Below are positions 7,816-17,316 of a stretch of 64,000 nucleotides of DNA, piece by piece. How positions within the stretch are numbered: the stretch's first letter is position 1; each line of letters starts with the position of its first letter. The notes under the pieces were generated by a model. It made no database searches and had not been told where the DNA came from. It saw only the letters and a program-made list of their open reading frames with translations. The DNA is from Ferdinandcohnia sp036962685 (GTDB taxonomy: Bacteria > Bacillota > Bacilli > Bacillales > Bacillaceae_L), in contig NZ_JBALOP010000018.1 of the NCBI RefSeq assembly GCF_036962685.1, positions 1 to 64,000 on the forward strand, written 5' to 3'. The position numbers and the translations under genes are program-made.

Positions 7816-9606
7816 TTATTTTTTATTAAATAAAACATCCAATGTGATTGTGCCATCCTGTTCTACAATATTTTCGAACTGAATACCAGTTTGGGTTCCT
7901 TTATTAGCCCATTTATATAAGGAAGTTGTATTTGGCCCTACATTACCTTTTGCACTAATAGAGTTCACTCCGTTTTTACCTGGGAACACATCTCTAGAAT
8001 CTCCGTCATTTAAATATTTCTCCAAATCAAATTGACCGTCTGCTTGAACAACACTTACTGCATAATGTCGCTCTCCATTAGATGGATTAACAGGAACTTG
8101 TGATTGACCAAGGTGATTTAAATCCCAGTTTTGCGCTTCATTTGGACGACTGAAATTACGTGCTAAAATGTCCTCAACTACATGATATACCACTAACCCA
8201 TGTAGATCTTTTCCATCCGCATTATATTCTAATCCCGCGTCAAAGCCAATCTGTTGACGGTTTTCTAATAAGAAATATTCACGCCCACCAGAACCAGGAA
8301 CGACTACCTTATAGATATCTGGAGTAGTTTCGACTGGCTTTAGTGTGAGTGTCTTATTCTTTGTAACCTCTATAGGGTCTGCGAATCCAAGATATGTTTT
8401 TGACCACGCATCTGGATGGACAGGAGTATTGCCTGAATAGTTTCGATCTTGTATGTCACGTCCGTATGAACCACCTGCCATTAAACTAAACATTCCAACC
8501 CCTTCTGAGTCATAACCATAATCGTATAAGTCTGGTAAACCTAGAACATGGGCAAATTCATGGGCAAATACGCCAACACTTGGTGGAGATGGATCTCTTG
8601 GTTCACCCCAATAATATCCTGTAATGTCTTGACCTACTTCAGGAACAATATTATACGTATCAACAACAACTCCATCAACTACAGTATGCTCTAATGTAGA
8701 TTCATCAGGTGGTGTTCCTGTTTTATAATATTCGCCATAGTAACTTGCACTTGTAATGTCCCATTTGTGTGACCAAATAAGACTTGGATCTAGGTTATAT
8801 TCTGCACCGGTTCCACGATGAATAATTAACAGATTCGGTACAATTTGATCAATCGTTTCACCATTCACTTCAATTTGAGTGGCATCCCCATGAAGCCAGA
8901 AATCACCTGGTTTTGCTGGTACAGCATATTGCGAAAAATCAACTTGATTTGCAGCAGCTTCAATAGCATCCTTTACAAATTCCGCCATGTGAGCATCGCC
9001 ATTTTCATTGTAATATCCTTTGTCTTGCCCAAGATAATGGTTATAAGATTTAGGTAAATTAACCCACCCTATAACATCAATATCCATATCAAATTGATTG
9101 TAACTTACTTCTTTAAAATAATTTTCCATGGTACGGTTTGTGGAAGCTTCTTGTCCATTAAAGGTTGCTAAATGTTTAAACATATCCATTTCATATGGAT
9201 TATAATTGTCACCATTGATAAGGTCATTAAAATAGTCAATCTTAATCTGGTCATAATTAACACCAGGTACATCACTTAATGCCCCTTCTGTTTCAAGCGG
9301 AAAGTCTACAACAATTGCAATTCCTTTTTTGTGTAAATCTCCTACTTTCTTTGGTTGTAATCTATCCGTATCTTGTGGCTTACTATACGATTTTCCATTA
9401 TAGCCACGGAATTCTTTACCTTGAACTTTCTCTCCTTTCGATTTAGCATCTTTTGCCAGATCAGCATCCAGTTTTGTATAGTCTGGTAAATTGGGTGTAA
9501 ACGAAGTATCTCGTTGGGGACTTGTTTGCGCAAATGCTGATGTAGCAATCAGACTAATACCAATCGTTGTTGCTAAAACCACGGAAAATATTTTACTTTT
9601 CTTCAA
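7816..9606 (-). CDS. Secreted M6 family metalloprotease (immune inhibitor A-like)
   Basis: A 596-residue secreted protease. The signal peptide is LKKSKIFSVVLATTIGISL with a probable cut after ATSAFA. The zinc motif HEFAHVLGLPDLYD, an HEXXHXXGXXD motif, is near residue 350, and FSLMAGG follows as a Met-turn. M6 peptidases degrade host or environmental proteins. The chosen start is TTG, seven nt after an AGGAGGGG site; the upstream ATG has no site and would bury the signal peptide. It sits between alr and ydcC, where B. subtilis has no such gene, so it looks like a lineage-specific insertion. It has its own terminator. Confidence 0.9.
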   Translation of the reverse strand: MKKSKIFSVVLATTIGISLIATSAFAQTSPQRDTSFTPNLPDYTKLDADLAKDAKSKGEKVQGKEFRGYNGKSYSKPQDTDRLQPKKVGDLHKKGIAIVVDFPLETEGALSDVPGVNYDQIKIDYFNDLINGDNYNPYEMDMFKHLATFNGQEASTNRTMENYFKEVSYNQFDMDIDVIGWVNLPKSYNHYLGQDKGYYNENGDAHMAEFVKDAIEAAANQVDFSQYAVPAKPGDFWLHGDATQIEVNGETIDQIVPNLLIIHRGTGAEYNLDPSLIWSHKWDITSASYYGEYYKTGTPPDESTLEHTVVDGVVVDTYNIVPEVGQDITGYYWGEPRDPSPPSVGVFAHEFAHVLGLPDLYDYGYDSEGVGMFSLMAGGSYGRDIQDRNYSGNTPVHPDAWSKTYLGFADPIEVTKNKTLTLKPVETTPDIYKVVVPGSGGREYFLLENRQQIGFDAGLEYNADGKDLHGLVVYHVVEDILARNFSRPNEAQNWDLNHLGQSQVPVNPSNGERHYAVSVVQADGQFDLEKYLNDGDSRDVFPGKNGVNSISAKGNVGPNTTSLYKWANKGTQTGIQFENIVEQDGTITLDVLFNKK

Positions 9607-9854
9607 TTTAATACCCCTCCTAATAAACTGTTTTTTATCCCGTTCATTTGAAATAAATCTGTACAGTCCCAACCCCCTTTAACTCTTTGGACAATCCTGC
9701 TTAAATAATGTAACAGAGTTTTCCAAAGAAATTTGTAGAATTTCAATAGCTAGAACTATTTTCGTTCGTTATATTCTTCTTTCTCTCAACCACATCCGAC
9801 AATATCCTTCGGTTTATGAAATAATTACCGAGGAATCTGTCGAGATTTAGAAAC

Positions 9855-9888
9855 GAAAAAAACAGGCCCGGTTATTCGGACCTGTGTT
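9855..9888 (-). terminator. Terminator after ydcC
   Basis: Minus-strand hairpin ACAGGTCCG / CGGGCCTGT followed by seven T residues. Confidence 0.85.
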
Positions 9889-9895
9889 CTTTTAT

Positions 9896-10912
9896 TTATT
9901 TTACTGATTTACCTTGTACTGTACGTGCAACGGAGATTAACTCTTCCCCGGTTAGTTCATCAGATGCAATCATGAATTCTGCACCATTGTATGTCCAGGA
10001 AATAGCCTTATCTGTAAGAGTTCCAACCGTGAATCCAAGGTCAACAGGTTCACCACTTAACGAAATTGTCGTAGCAACCTCAGCAACTCGTGCTCTTTCT
10101 TGGATCATTGTGAAGTTTTTCTCTCCACCAAATGTCATGATCACACGTGTACCATTTTCAGTTTCAATTTTCTTTTCTTCTTGTAGTTCGACACCAGCAA
10201 GTGCATCCTCTGAAGGATATAGAACTTCAAGTGGCTGCTTATCAACCTCTCCCATAACTGGGATTTCGTCTAGATTTGCCGAAGACATATTCTTGTCTAC
10301 ATCAAATGCAGATTTATCAAAACTTGCATCAAATTCTACCTTCGTGAACTCTACAAGCAACAATACTTTACGATCTGGATCCATTACCTTTACAGAAACA
10401 GGCGTTAAGTCTTTCTTGCTGAATGTAATTTCTTGCTTTGGCAGCATATTATTATTTTTGTAATTTGTTTTTGTTTCAAAGATGTATTGATCCTTAGTAG
10501 CTGTAAATTTCGCTTCTGGATCTTCCTTCACATCATTCACCAAGGATTCAAATAAATAAGCTTGGCTGCTGTTTTCCGGCCAGTCACTTTGGAAGCGGAA
10601 GCTCTTATTAAGAGCTGGTGTTAAAACAAACACTCCCTCTTCATTACGTAAAATCATCTGGCTTTGATCCTTTTCTGCATTTTTTAGGTTTACGCGATAG
10701 AAAGTGGGATCCTTGTGCCAGATTTCCACTTCGTACACCTGTGGATCATTGCCAGTTTGAAGCGTCATTTTTGCATCTGCTTTATAGCCAGTCATTTTTT
10801 GCACCTGAGCATCTAGTGCACTAACCACATCTTCCTGTGATTTTTCCCCACATGCCGCAAGTACAAGGGCAATGAGTAGCCCTAATAACAACAATAATAC
10901 TTTCTTCTTCAT
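9896..10912 (-). CDS. ydcC: YdcC-type outer membrane lipoprotein-sorting-like lipoprotein
   Basis: 338 residues, the same length as B. subtilis YdcC. It has a lipoprotein signal peptide with lipobox LAAC (cysteine at about 21), then a LolA/LolB-like beta fold containing MTGYKADAKMTLQTG and VEIWHKDPTFYRVNL. The protein is membrane-anchored outside the cell. YdcC is a sigma-E-dependent sporulation protein in B. subtilis; its role is poorly defined. It lies between acpS and alr, as there. A T-rich terminator follows. Confidence 0.88.
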   Translation of the reverse strand: MKKKVLLLLLGLLIALVLAACGEKSQEDVVSALDAQVQKMTGYKADAKMTLQTGNDPQVYEVEIWHKDPTFYRVNLKNAEKDQSQMILRNEEGVFVLTPALNKSFRFQSDWPENSSQAYLFESLVNDVKEDPEAKFTATKDQYIFETKTNYKNNNMLPKQEITFSKKDLTPVSVKVMDPDRKVLLLVEFTKVEFDASFDKSAFDVDKNMSSANLDEIPVMGEVDKQPLEVLYPSEDALAGVELQEEKKIETENGTRVIMTFGGEKNFTMIQERARVAEVATTISLSGEPVDLGFTVGTLTDKAISWTYNGAEFMIASDELTGEELISVARTVQGKSVK

Positions 10913-11150
10913 TTCTTCTTCAACCCCTTTGCCTCTTATCGACTATTGGTTGAGACAAAGTGTCCTACTAGATGAACAGGTAAGGAACCGTTCCGTGCTT
11001 ATTAGGACCCCCACATTTTTTCAAACCATATTCCAGTTTACGTATTATTACGTGTAAACTAAGTAAAAATCACACCGTTCACCAAACTCGTACACCTTGT
11101 CTCACCTACCGCACTAAAAATATATGAGACAAAGTTACGTAATATGCAGA

Positions 11151-11510
11151 CTAGCTTGACAAGCTTTCGAGAATTACTTGTGCAACGGCATACTCCTTAC
11201 TGTGAGTAATGGATAAGTGAGCCTTATGCTTCAAGGGTTTGGTGAGGACTGGCTTGCCGTTCTCATCTGATAAAACCTCAATATCTAAAAAGCTTAAATT
11301 CTCTCCAATACCTGTCCCAACTGCCTTTGAGTATGCTTCCTTGACCGCGAATCGTCCGGCCAGAAACTCAATTTGTCGCGATTCAGATAAGCGAAAAAAT
11401 TTTTCTTTTTCATCATGAGTTAAAATACGATCAACAAACTTTTTTTGTCTATGTAAAATTTTTTTAATACGTTCAAGCTCGACAATATCGATACCCGTGC
11501 CAATGATCAT
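11151..11510 (-). CDS. acpS: Holo-[acyl-carrier-protein] synthase
   Basis: 119 residues. It transfers 4'-phosphopantetheine from CoA to acyl carrier protein for fatty acid synthesis. The metal and substrate motifs are visible: GTGIDIVELERI near the N-terminus, FAVKEAYSKAVGTG in the middle and LSITHSKEYA near the C-terminus. The length is typical of the AcpS type. It is adjacent to ydcC as in B. subtilis. Confidence 0.96.
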   Translation of the reverse strand: MIIGTGIDIVELERIKKILHRQKKFVDRILTHDEKEKFFRLSESRQIEFLAGRFAVKEAYSKAVGTGIGENLSFLDIEVLSDENGKPVLTKPLKHKAHLSITHSKEYAVAQVILESLSS

Positions 11511-11536
11511 TTAAAAATCCCTTCTTCTTTGAGGAA

Positions 11537-11679
11537 GTTCAAAAAGTGCGGTGAATATGACGCATCGAATTTCTGCGTTGGCTTGCTTCTCCGTTCCTCA
11601 CGTATTAACTGCATACGCTCCGGTACTCAAAGCTGCACCGCCTTGAAATTCTCGGTCCTCTTCATCCTCCTTTTTGAAC
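11537..11679. repeat. 143-bp element with 10-bp terminal inverted repeats (family D)
   Basis: Bounded by perfect inverted ends GTTCAAAAAG and CTTTTTGAAC in the acpS/rhomboid divergent region. The interior is GC-richer than its surroundings (GGCGGTGCAGC, ACCGGAGCG) and no supported gene is found. It resembles a non-autonomous miniature element or a large structured RNA; only one copy is in the window. Confidence 0.5.
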
Positions 11680-11792
11680 ACCACTTCTATATAAAAACTT
11701 TCAATCATAAGATGGTACAAACTCTTCAAAGGACGTTCGCCATCTTTTGAAGAATATAGTACGATAAAAAGACTACTAAAAGGAGAATTAAG

Positions 11793-12512
11793 ATGTTTAT
11801 ACGGACTGAAAGCTTTCGTCAATTTTTACGATTATATCCTATTATATCAATAATAATCGCGATTCATATCTTTCTTTGGCTGCTAATCTTTTTGTCTCTT
11901 CCATTTGGAACAGCACTTTTGCAGCAAATGATCGGGTTTAACTTTCTAATTTCTGAAGGAGAATATTGGAGGCTAGTGACACCTATTTTTGTACATAGTG
12001 GGTTTGGGCATATGATATTTAATTCATTTTCACTTGTCTTATTTGGACCTGCCTTAGAAAGCATGCTTGGTAAAGTCAAATTCATCATTGCTTATCTACT
12101 AACCGGAGTCGCCGCCAATCTAGCAACATTCTACATTGAGCCACTGGAATTCGCCCATGTCGGTTCATCCGGTGCCATTTTTGGTTTGTTTGGGATTTAC
12201 TTATATATGGTTCTGTTCCGTAAGGACTTAATAAGCCAAATGAACTCACAGCTCATTATCACCATTTTAGTAATTGGCCTAGTCATGACCTTTATCAATT
12301 CAAATGTTAATATTGTGGCCCATATATTTGGATTTCTTGCTGGCGCTATTATTGCACCGCTTGTTTTACCAAAAACCTCCAGCCTGCCGCAGGTCATCAT
12401 GGCAGGCGATTCCTCATATCGACCACGAATGAGGATTCCTAGACCGTTTTCAGTGAAGCATATCTTATGGCTCATTATTATTATTTTAGTGATTCTGGGG
12501 ATTTTCCTTTAA
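11793..12512 (+). CDS. Rhomboid family intramembrane serine protease (YdcA type)
   Basis: 239 residues with six predicted membrane segments. The catalytic serine lies in VGSSGAIFG, the catalytic histidine in NIVAHIFGFLAG, and the HMIFNSFSLVLFG loop matches the rhomboid fold. It cleaves membrane proteins inside the bilayer; the substrate is unknown. The start has an AAAGGAG site. It is convergent with ydbT and divergent from acpS, matching the ydcA position in B. subtilis. Confidence 0.93.
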   Translation: MFIRTESFRQFLRLYPIISIIIAIHIFLWLLIFLSLPFGTALLQQMIGFNFLISEGEYWRLVTPIFVHSGFGHMIFNSFSLVLFGPALESMLGKVKFIIAYLLTGVAANLATFYIEPLEFAHVGSSGAIFGLFGIYLYMVLFRKDLISQMNSQLIITILVIGLVMTFINSNVNIVAHIFGFLAGAIIAPLVLPKTSSLPQVIMAGDSSYRPRMRIPRPFSVKHILWLIIIILVILGIFL

Positions 12513-12520
12513 ATACAACA

Positions 12521-12545
12521 AGGAGCTAAAATGACTTTAGCTCCT
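12521..12545. terminator. Bidirectional terminator, rhomboid gene / ydbT
   Basis: Stem AGGAGCTAAA / TTTAGCTCCT with loop ATGAC between two convergent genes. Confidence 0.8.
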
Positions 12546-12549
12546 CTTC

Positions 12550-14016
12550 TTATTCTACCGTAATATTATCCGCAACCTTCTTGTTGCGTTTTGTATACCA
12601 TTCCCAAATGGTCCAGCAATCAGAAATCTGTAAATCCTTTACTTCAAACCCTTGGCCTGTTACTGCCGATTTAATAAAAGTACGAACTGAACCAAGTTCT
12701 TTTTTTCTTTGTAAGAACGATTGTTTCTTGTCCATCGATTGAATTCGCTTTTTATGGTGAAGGACAGTTATTTTACTAAAAAAGCGAAACTGCAGTGTTA
12801 ACTGGTCATCTTCAATTCTCCAGCCCGCTACTTTATAGCGGCTATAGCCAAAAATGGCTCCCATCGGTAAAAGAAGAAGACCTAGATAGCCCCACGAACT
12901 GAATACATAGGAAAGCATAACGATAGCAGGGACGAAAATAACAAATGGCAGCATCCCCCTGAACATATATCTCCACTTTGCCTTTGATGGTACGTAGTTT
13001 TCAACGTCATGCATCTGGTAATCCGGAACAAAATGAGGCAATAAGTCATTGATGGCTGATTTTTTTACAAGCGGAAAGAGCACAGTGGAAAAGTCTTCCC
13101 CCTTATCTATCGAGCCACCCGCGCTTTCAATATATACCGTTGCATATCCTAATGGCTGCCTGATTAAATTCTCACCTATGCGAATTGCCTGAATTCGCGT
13201 TAACGGAATGGTGGTCTGCTTTTTTTCAATCAAACCCCTCGTAATAAACAGCTCTTCATCACGTTTTACGACTGTAAAATTGGCATAGCGTAATGTCATG
13301 ATTAAAATACCAACAAACCACGCAATCAATAAGAACAGTGCAATCAATACGATGATATAAATTAATATCGAAAGACTGACAAACTTTTCGATCGTATTAT
13401 ATACTTTTTCAAATGGTAAGTATTCTGCAAATTGGCTCAGGAAAGCCAGTACACCGGAAATGACAATTCCGATTCCACCTGACGTGGATGCTAGTACCAG
13501 CAACTCCTTTTGTGTAATTTGATATGTAAACCTCGTATGCTGTGTTACGGTTTCTTCTTCCTGATGGGTTTTCGAACGAGATAACATTTCACGTAATTGA
13601 TTGGCCTCTTCTGCTTTGATGGCGGTTAAAACCGCTTCAGCCTGCATACCGCCACCAGCTGTTTCCACCTGTAGCTTCACCAATCCAAAAATCCGTTGAA
13701 TGATGCCCGCAGAAACATCGATTGTTTGAATCCGCTCAATTGGAATAAAACGTTTTTTTCGAATAAACACACCGTACTCGATCCGTAATTCCCCATTTTC
13801 TATCCGATATGTATAGCGATACCAATGTAAGATTCCGAATACTAACATTAAAAGAATAACGACTCCAGTACCTAAAAAATAATACTTCCCAAAACCATCC
13901 CCGGGTCCTACAAAAAATATAAAAATGAACGGGAGGATCAATTCCTTTAATTGCTTTAAGAAGCTAAGGAAACCCGCAACCGGATGCATTCGACGTGGTT
14001 CAGACATCATCATCAT
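12550..14016 (-). CDS. ydbT: YdbT-type membrane protein with bacterial PH (YdbS-like) domains
   Basis: 488 residues. Several membrane segments alternate with three bPH2-type domains, each marked by an R-I-Q-x(2) motif (PIERIQTIDVSAG, PLTRIQAIRIGEN, HKKRIQSMDKKQ). The family is membrane-bound; in B. subtilis ydbST protects against the antibiotic amylocyclicin. The start overlaps the end of ydbS by 17 bp, so the two are translationally coupled. Four ATG codons in a row leave the exact start uncertain by up to three residues. Confidence 0.9.
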   Translation of the reverse strand: MMMMSEPRRMHPVAGFLSFLKQLKELILPFIFIFFVGPGDGFGKYYFLGTGVVILLMLVFGILHWYRYTYRIENGELRIEYGVFIRKKRFIPIERIQTIDVSAGIIQRIFGLVKLQVETAGGGMQAEAVLTAIKAEEANQLREMLSRSKTHQEEETVTQHTRFTYQITQKELLVLASTSGGIGIVISGVLAFLSQFAEYLPFEKVYNTIEKFVSLSILIYIIVLIALFLLIAWFVGILIMTLRYANFTVVKRDEELFITRGLIEKKQTTIPLTRIQAIRIGENLIRQPLGYATVYIESAGGSIDKGEDFSTVLFPLVKKSAINDLLPHFVPDYQMHDVENYVPSKAKWRYMFRGMLPFVIFVPAIVMLSYVFSSWGYLGLLLLPMGAIFGYSRYKVAGWRIEDDQLTLQFRFFSKITVLHHKKRIQSMDKKQSFLQRKKELGSVRTFIKSAVTGQGFEVKDLQISDCWTIWEWYTKRNKKVADNITVE

Positions 14017-14479
14017 CCACCCTCGCTAATCTTGAAATTGAATCCCTTAATTGATCCGCTTCCTCCAAATCAAGTGCGGGAATTTCATGGACAGTTGCTG
14101 CTGTTGAAATCGTAACGGTTGCTAATCGATGCTTGCGAAGCAACGGACCTTGCTGTGTATCAACGTGTTGGACGCGGTTCATCGGGATAACTGTTCTTTT
14201 TACAATTAACACACCACGTTGAAGGTCAATTTCATGTTCATGTACTTCATATCTCCAGCGCTTCCATTTGAGTTTTGGCAAGATAAAAATGGTTAAAATT
14301 GATTCGAGAATCGATAGGAAAAGGACGATTGCAAAAATCCAATAGGGCCAATCAAAAATAATTGTAAGGACTAAAACTGCAATTGTTATAATCCAGCCAA
14401 CCATTGATGTGATGATCGCAGATGTTTTCCATACTGTTAAGGCACGTTCACTTATCCGATTTTTTGGGACGTCTCTCAT
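14000..14479 (-). CDS. ydbS: YdbS-type PH domain membrane protein
   Basis: 159 residues. Two membrane segments near the N-terminus are followed by one bPH2 domain containing VIPMNRVQHVDTQQGPLLRK and STAATVHEIPALD. It is the partner of YdbT, with which it overlaps by 17 bp. The pair lies between cshA and the rhomboid gene as in B. subtilis. Confidence 0.92.
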   Translation of the reverse strand: MRDVPKNRISERALTVWKTSAIITSMVGWIITIAVLVLTIIFDWPYWIFAIVLFLSILESILTIFILPKLKWKRWRYEVHEHEIDLQRGVLIVKRTVIPMNRVQHVDTQQGPLLRKHRLATVTISTAATVHEIPALDLEEADQLRDSISRLARVDDDDV

Positions 14480-14567
14480 ATACCAACCAACCTTTCCCCA
14501 TTGGAATATTTTTCATTTCAACCTTTTCAGTATAAATGATTTTGTCGAAATTTAACACATAAAAAAA

Positions 14568-14596
14568 ACAGCGCACATACCTTGTGCACTGTTTTT
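14568..14596 (-). terminator. Terminator after cshA
   Basis: Minus-strand hairpin ACAGTGCACA / TGTGCGCTGT with loop AGGTA followed by eight T residues. Confidence 0.88.
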
Positions 14597-14601
14597 GCTA
14601 A

Positions 14602-16125
14602 TTAATCTTCGTTTTTACGGAAGTTGCCGCGACGATTTCCGCCGCTTGAAGAATAACGGTTTCCGCCTGATCCTTGACGACCACCTGATGATCTTTCGCG
14701 TCCACCATTTCCACGTCCACGATCACGGTTTCCACCTTTATATCGAGCACGGTCACGCCCACCACGATTGTTATCTCTATTATTGTCTCTTTTCACACGT
14801 AAAGGTGCTTCTTCAGTAAGTTTAACTGGTGTTGCGTCTGGCTCTTTTGTCATTAACTTTATTGCAGCTGCAACAACAGAAACAGAATCATGCTCCTCTA
14901 AAAGCTCTTCTGCAATACGAGTATAATAAGATAAATTATTGGACTCAATCATGGACACGATTTTTTCCATCGTCATTTTTTGTTGACCTTCTAAAGCCTC
15001 ATCCAATGTTGGTGGCTTCATCTTATCCATTTTGCGCTTTGTTGTATTTTCAACATTTTTAAGTTGACCGATTTCACGAGGTGTAACGAAAGTCATCGCC
15101 ATACCATTTTTCCCTGCACGACCTGTACGTCCTATACGGTGTACATAACTTTCAGGGTCTTGCGGGATATCAAAGTTGTAGACATGTGTAACACCGGAAA
15201 TATCAAGACCACGTGCTGCAACATCGGTTGCAACTAACACTTCGATAGATCCTTCTTTAAATTTACGTAAGACAGATATACGCTTTGCCTGAGTAAGATC
15301 ACCATGAATTCCTTCAGCCGCATAGCCTCTTAACGTTAATGCTTCAGAAAGCTCGTCAACACGACGTTTTGTACGTCCAAAGATAATCGCAAGTTCTGGT
15401 GATTGGATATCTAGTAAACGAGTTAATACATCAAACTTATTCTTCTCTTGTACCTCTAAGTAGTATTGTTGGATATTTGGTACTGTCATTTCTTTTGCTT
15501 TTACTTTTACTACTTTAGGGTCTTTCATGAAACGCTCAGCAATGCGTTGGATTGGTCCTGGCATTGTTGCAGAGAAAAGCAATGTTTGGCGCTCTTCCGG
15601 CACTCCCTTTAAGATCGCTTCAATATCCTCAATAAAGCCCATGTTTAACATTTCATCCGCTTCATCAAGTACCACTGTTTTTACATTTTGAAGCTTAAGG
15701 GTTTTACGATTAATGTGGTCGATTACACGACCTGGTGTACCTACAATGATATGAGGGTGTTTTTTTAGTGAACGGATTTGGCGAGTGATGTCCTGTCCAC
15801 CATAGATTGGTAAAATACGTGCGCGGTTAAAGCGACCGATTTTATGAAGTTCTTCCGATACTTGAATCGCAAGCTCACGAGTTGGTGCAATGACAATTCC
15901 TTGGATGTTGTCGTTTTTTATATCGACATTCTCAATAAGAGGAATTCCAAATGCGGCTGTTTTTCCTGTTCCTGTTTGAGCTTGACCAATTACATCATGC
16001 CCTTCGAGTGCTAATGGAATCGTTTGTGATTGAATGGGAGTTGCTTCTTCAAACCCCATTTGATTAATCGATTTCATTAGATCTTCGCTAATCCCTAATT
16101 CTTTAAATGCTGCCAATTTTTTCAT
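14602..16125 (-). CDS. cshA: DEAD-box ATP-dependent RNA helicase CshA
   Basis: 507 residues with all helicase motifs: Q motif PIQSQT, motif I AQTGTGKTAA, Ia PTRELA, DEAD (VVLDEADEML), SAT, and HRIGRTGRAG. The C-terminal tail is rich in RGG and RDNNRGG repeats that bind RNA. CshA unwinds RNA in the degradosome and in ribosome assembly, and helps cold growth. It starts MKKLAAFKELGISEDLM with a GGAGT site. About 375 bp of leader lies upstream, with a possible small RNA or attenuator. Confidence 0.95.
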   Translation of the reverse strand: MKKLAAFKELGISEDLMKSINQMGFEEATPIQSQTIPLALEGHDVIGQAQTGTGKTAAFGIPLIENVDIKNDNIQGIVIAPTRELAIQVSEELHKIGRFNRARILPIYGGQDITRQIRSLKKHPHIIVGTPGRVIDHINRKTLKLQNVKTVVLDEADEMLNMGFIEDIEAILKGVPEERQTLLFSATMPGPIQRIAERFMKDPKVVKVKAKEMTVPNIQQYYLEVQEKNKFDVLTRLLDIQSPELAIIFGRTKRRVDELSEALTLRGYAAEGIHGDLTQAKRISVLRKFKEGSIEVLVATDVAARGLDISGVTHVYNFDIPQDPESYVHRIGRTGRAGKNGMAMTFVTPREIGQLKNVENTTKRKMDKMKPPTLDEALEGQQKMTMEKIVSMIESNNLSYYTRIAEELLEEHDSVSVVAAAIKLMTKEPDATPVKLTEEAPLRVKRDNNRDNNRGGRDRARYKGGNRDRGRGNGGRERSSGGRQGSGGNRYSSSGGNRRGNFRKNED

Positions 16126-16329
16126 ACTCCTTTTGCTAATCTATTTGTACAATGACAAAATTGACTTTTAGACGGGAAATCTGTATAGACACTGGGCTTT
16201 CGCCTCGAAAATTTAAGCTGGATACAAATGATTGCATCATGATCGCAAAACCTACACAATGATGATGTATGCGCGGTAGGAAGGCATCTGCCTAGTATTT
16301 ATAGTAGACCAGAATCGAATTCTGCTTAA

Positions 16330-16445
16330 AAAAAGGACATTTTCCGTGAAATAACGGAAGTAATGCCCTCAGGGTTCACGTCCAAAAAGTTAATAGAAGG
16401 GCGTCACCAATGGGTTAGACGAGCTATGCCCTTTTTAACACTGTA
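16330..16445 (-). ncRNA. Candidate small RNA or attenuated leader between estA and cshA
   Basis: On the minus strand a promoter-like pair lies at 16452-16480. A long stem follows, GTTAA-AAGGGC pairing with GCCCTT-TTAAC. The transcript would end at a strong intrinsic terminator, GGGCAT..TTCCGT / ACGGAA..ATGTCC, with a seven-T tail at 16333-16373. No supported reading frame is inside. It could be an independent RNA of about 115 nt or an attenuator in a long cshA leader. Confidence 0.5.
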
Positions 16446-16451
16446 GATGTA

Positions 16452-16480
16452 ATCTTACCACTACGATGTTAGAAATGCAA
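16452..16480 (-). promoter_or_regulatory. Putative promoter of the candidate small RNA
   Basis: Minus strand TTGCAT, a 17-nt spacer and TAAGAT, starting about 20 bp after the estA stop codon. Confidence 0.5.
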
Positions 16481-16500
16481 TAAAGCACAATTTCCAATCA

Positions 16501-17208
16501 TTAGTATAGACATTCTTTTGATGTTTCATGTAAGAATGAATCTACCTCAATAAATAGTCTTTCCTGGTCCTCTCCATAACAAACGTGGTGCTTTGCACAT
16601 GGCAAGAAAAGGAGTTTCTTTTTTGTTGATGAGATGACTTGATGTAAGTAATGCGCACTTTTCACCGGCACAATCCCGTCGCATTCCCCTTGCACAATTA
16701 AAGTCGGGACATTGATACGATGAAGCTCTGGCCGAATCCTTCGCACCAGCTTTCGAAATTCCATTGTTGCAGAAAGAGGCGTGTCCACGATTTTCTTTTT
16801 ATACCGCAAAAAGAGTTCATTTTTATGAAGTGTTTTGTTCAAACTATCGTGAAGCATTATCTTGATATCTGCAATTAGCTGCTTTGGATTGATATAGTAA
16901 GCTGCAGCACTAAGTAAAACGAGTTTTTGGATTGGAAAGCGCGTTGCTAAATAACCAGCAATGAGCCCACCCATAGAAAAGCCGATGACAAAAACCTGGT
17001 CACATGTACGAAGAAGATCAACCAGTTCTCTTTCGGCATGTTTGATCCATTCTGAATAATGTGTTCCTTTTAAGTCTAGGGTCTCTCCATGACCGGGTAA
17101 GGTTGGCGTTCGGACGACCCAATCGGTTGAATGGCGAACATGCTCTGCAAGCGGCTCTACTTCATAGGGAGCACCCGTAAAACCATGTATGAACAAACAG
17201 CCAATCAT
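16501..17208 (-). CDS. Alpha/beta hydrolase, Est30-type carboxylesterase
   Basis: 235 residues of the alpha/beta hydrolase fold. The nucleophile is in GFSMGG (about residue 93). The acid is probably in GECDGIVPV and the histidine in AKHHVCYGED. FIHGFTGAPYEV forms the oxyanion region. The closest known type is the thermostable carboxylesterase Est30 / YvaK. The natural substrate is unknown. The ATG is poorly served by a ribosome site, which makes the exact start a little uncertain. Confidence 0.88.
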   Translation of the reverse strand: MIGCLFIHGFTGAPYEVEPLAEHVRHSTDWVVRTPTLPGHGETLDLKGTHYSEWIKHAERELVDLLRTCDQVFVIGFSMGGLIAGYLATRFPIQKLVLLSAAAYYINPKQLIADIKIMLHDSLNKTLHKNELFLRYKKKIVDTPLSATMEFRKLVRRIRPELHRINVPTLIVQGECDGIVPVKSAHYLHQVISSTKKKLLFLPCAKHHVCYGEDQERLFIEVDSFLHETSKECLY

Positions 17209-17316
17209 GAAAATTAACCACCTTTTAAATATTTTTGAAATAATTGTAATGTTTTTGTAACATTTTCTATTTTCAAACGTACTAATAGGTAAGAAACTTT
17301 TTAAGGAGGTTTTAAA

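Noticed and set aside
11598..11822. 74-residue reading frame upstream of the rhomboid gene
   Set aside because: It lies in the family D repeat, has no ribosome site and has low-complexity acidic sequence only by chance.
14500..14819. Reading frames opposite cshA and other long genes
   Set aside because: They follow the composition of the real gene on the other strand, lack ribosome sites and end at random. All frames of this kind were left out.
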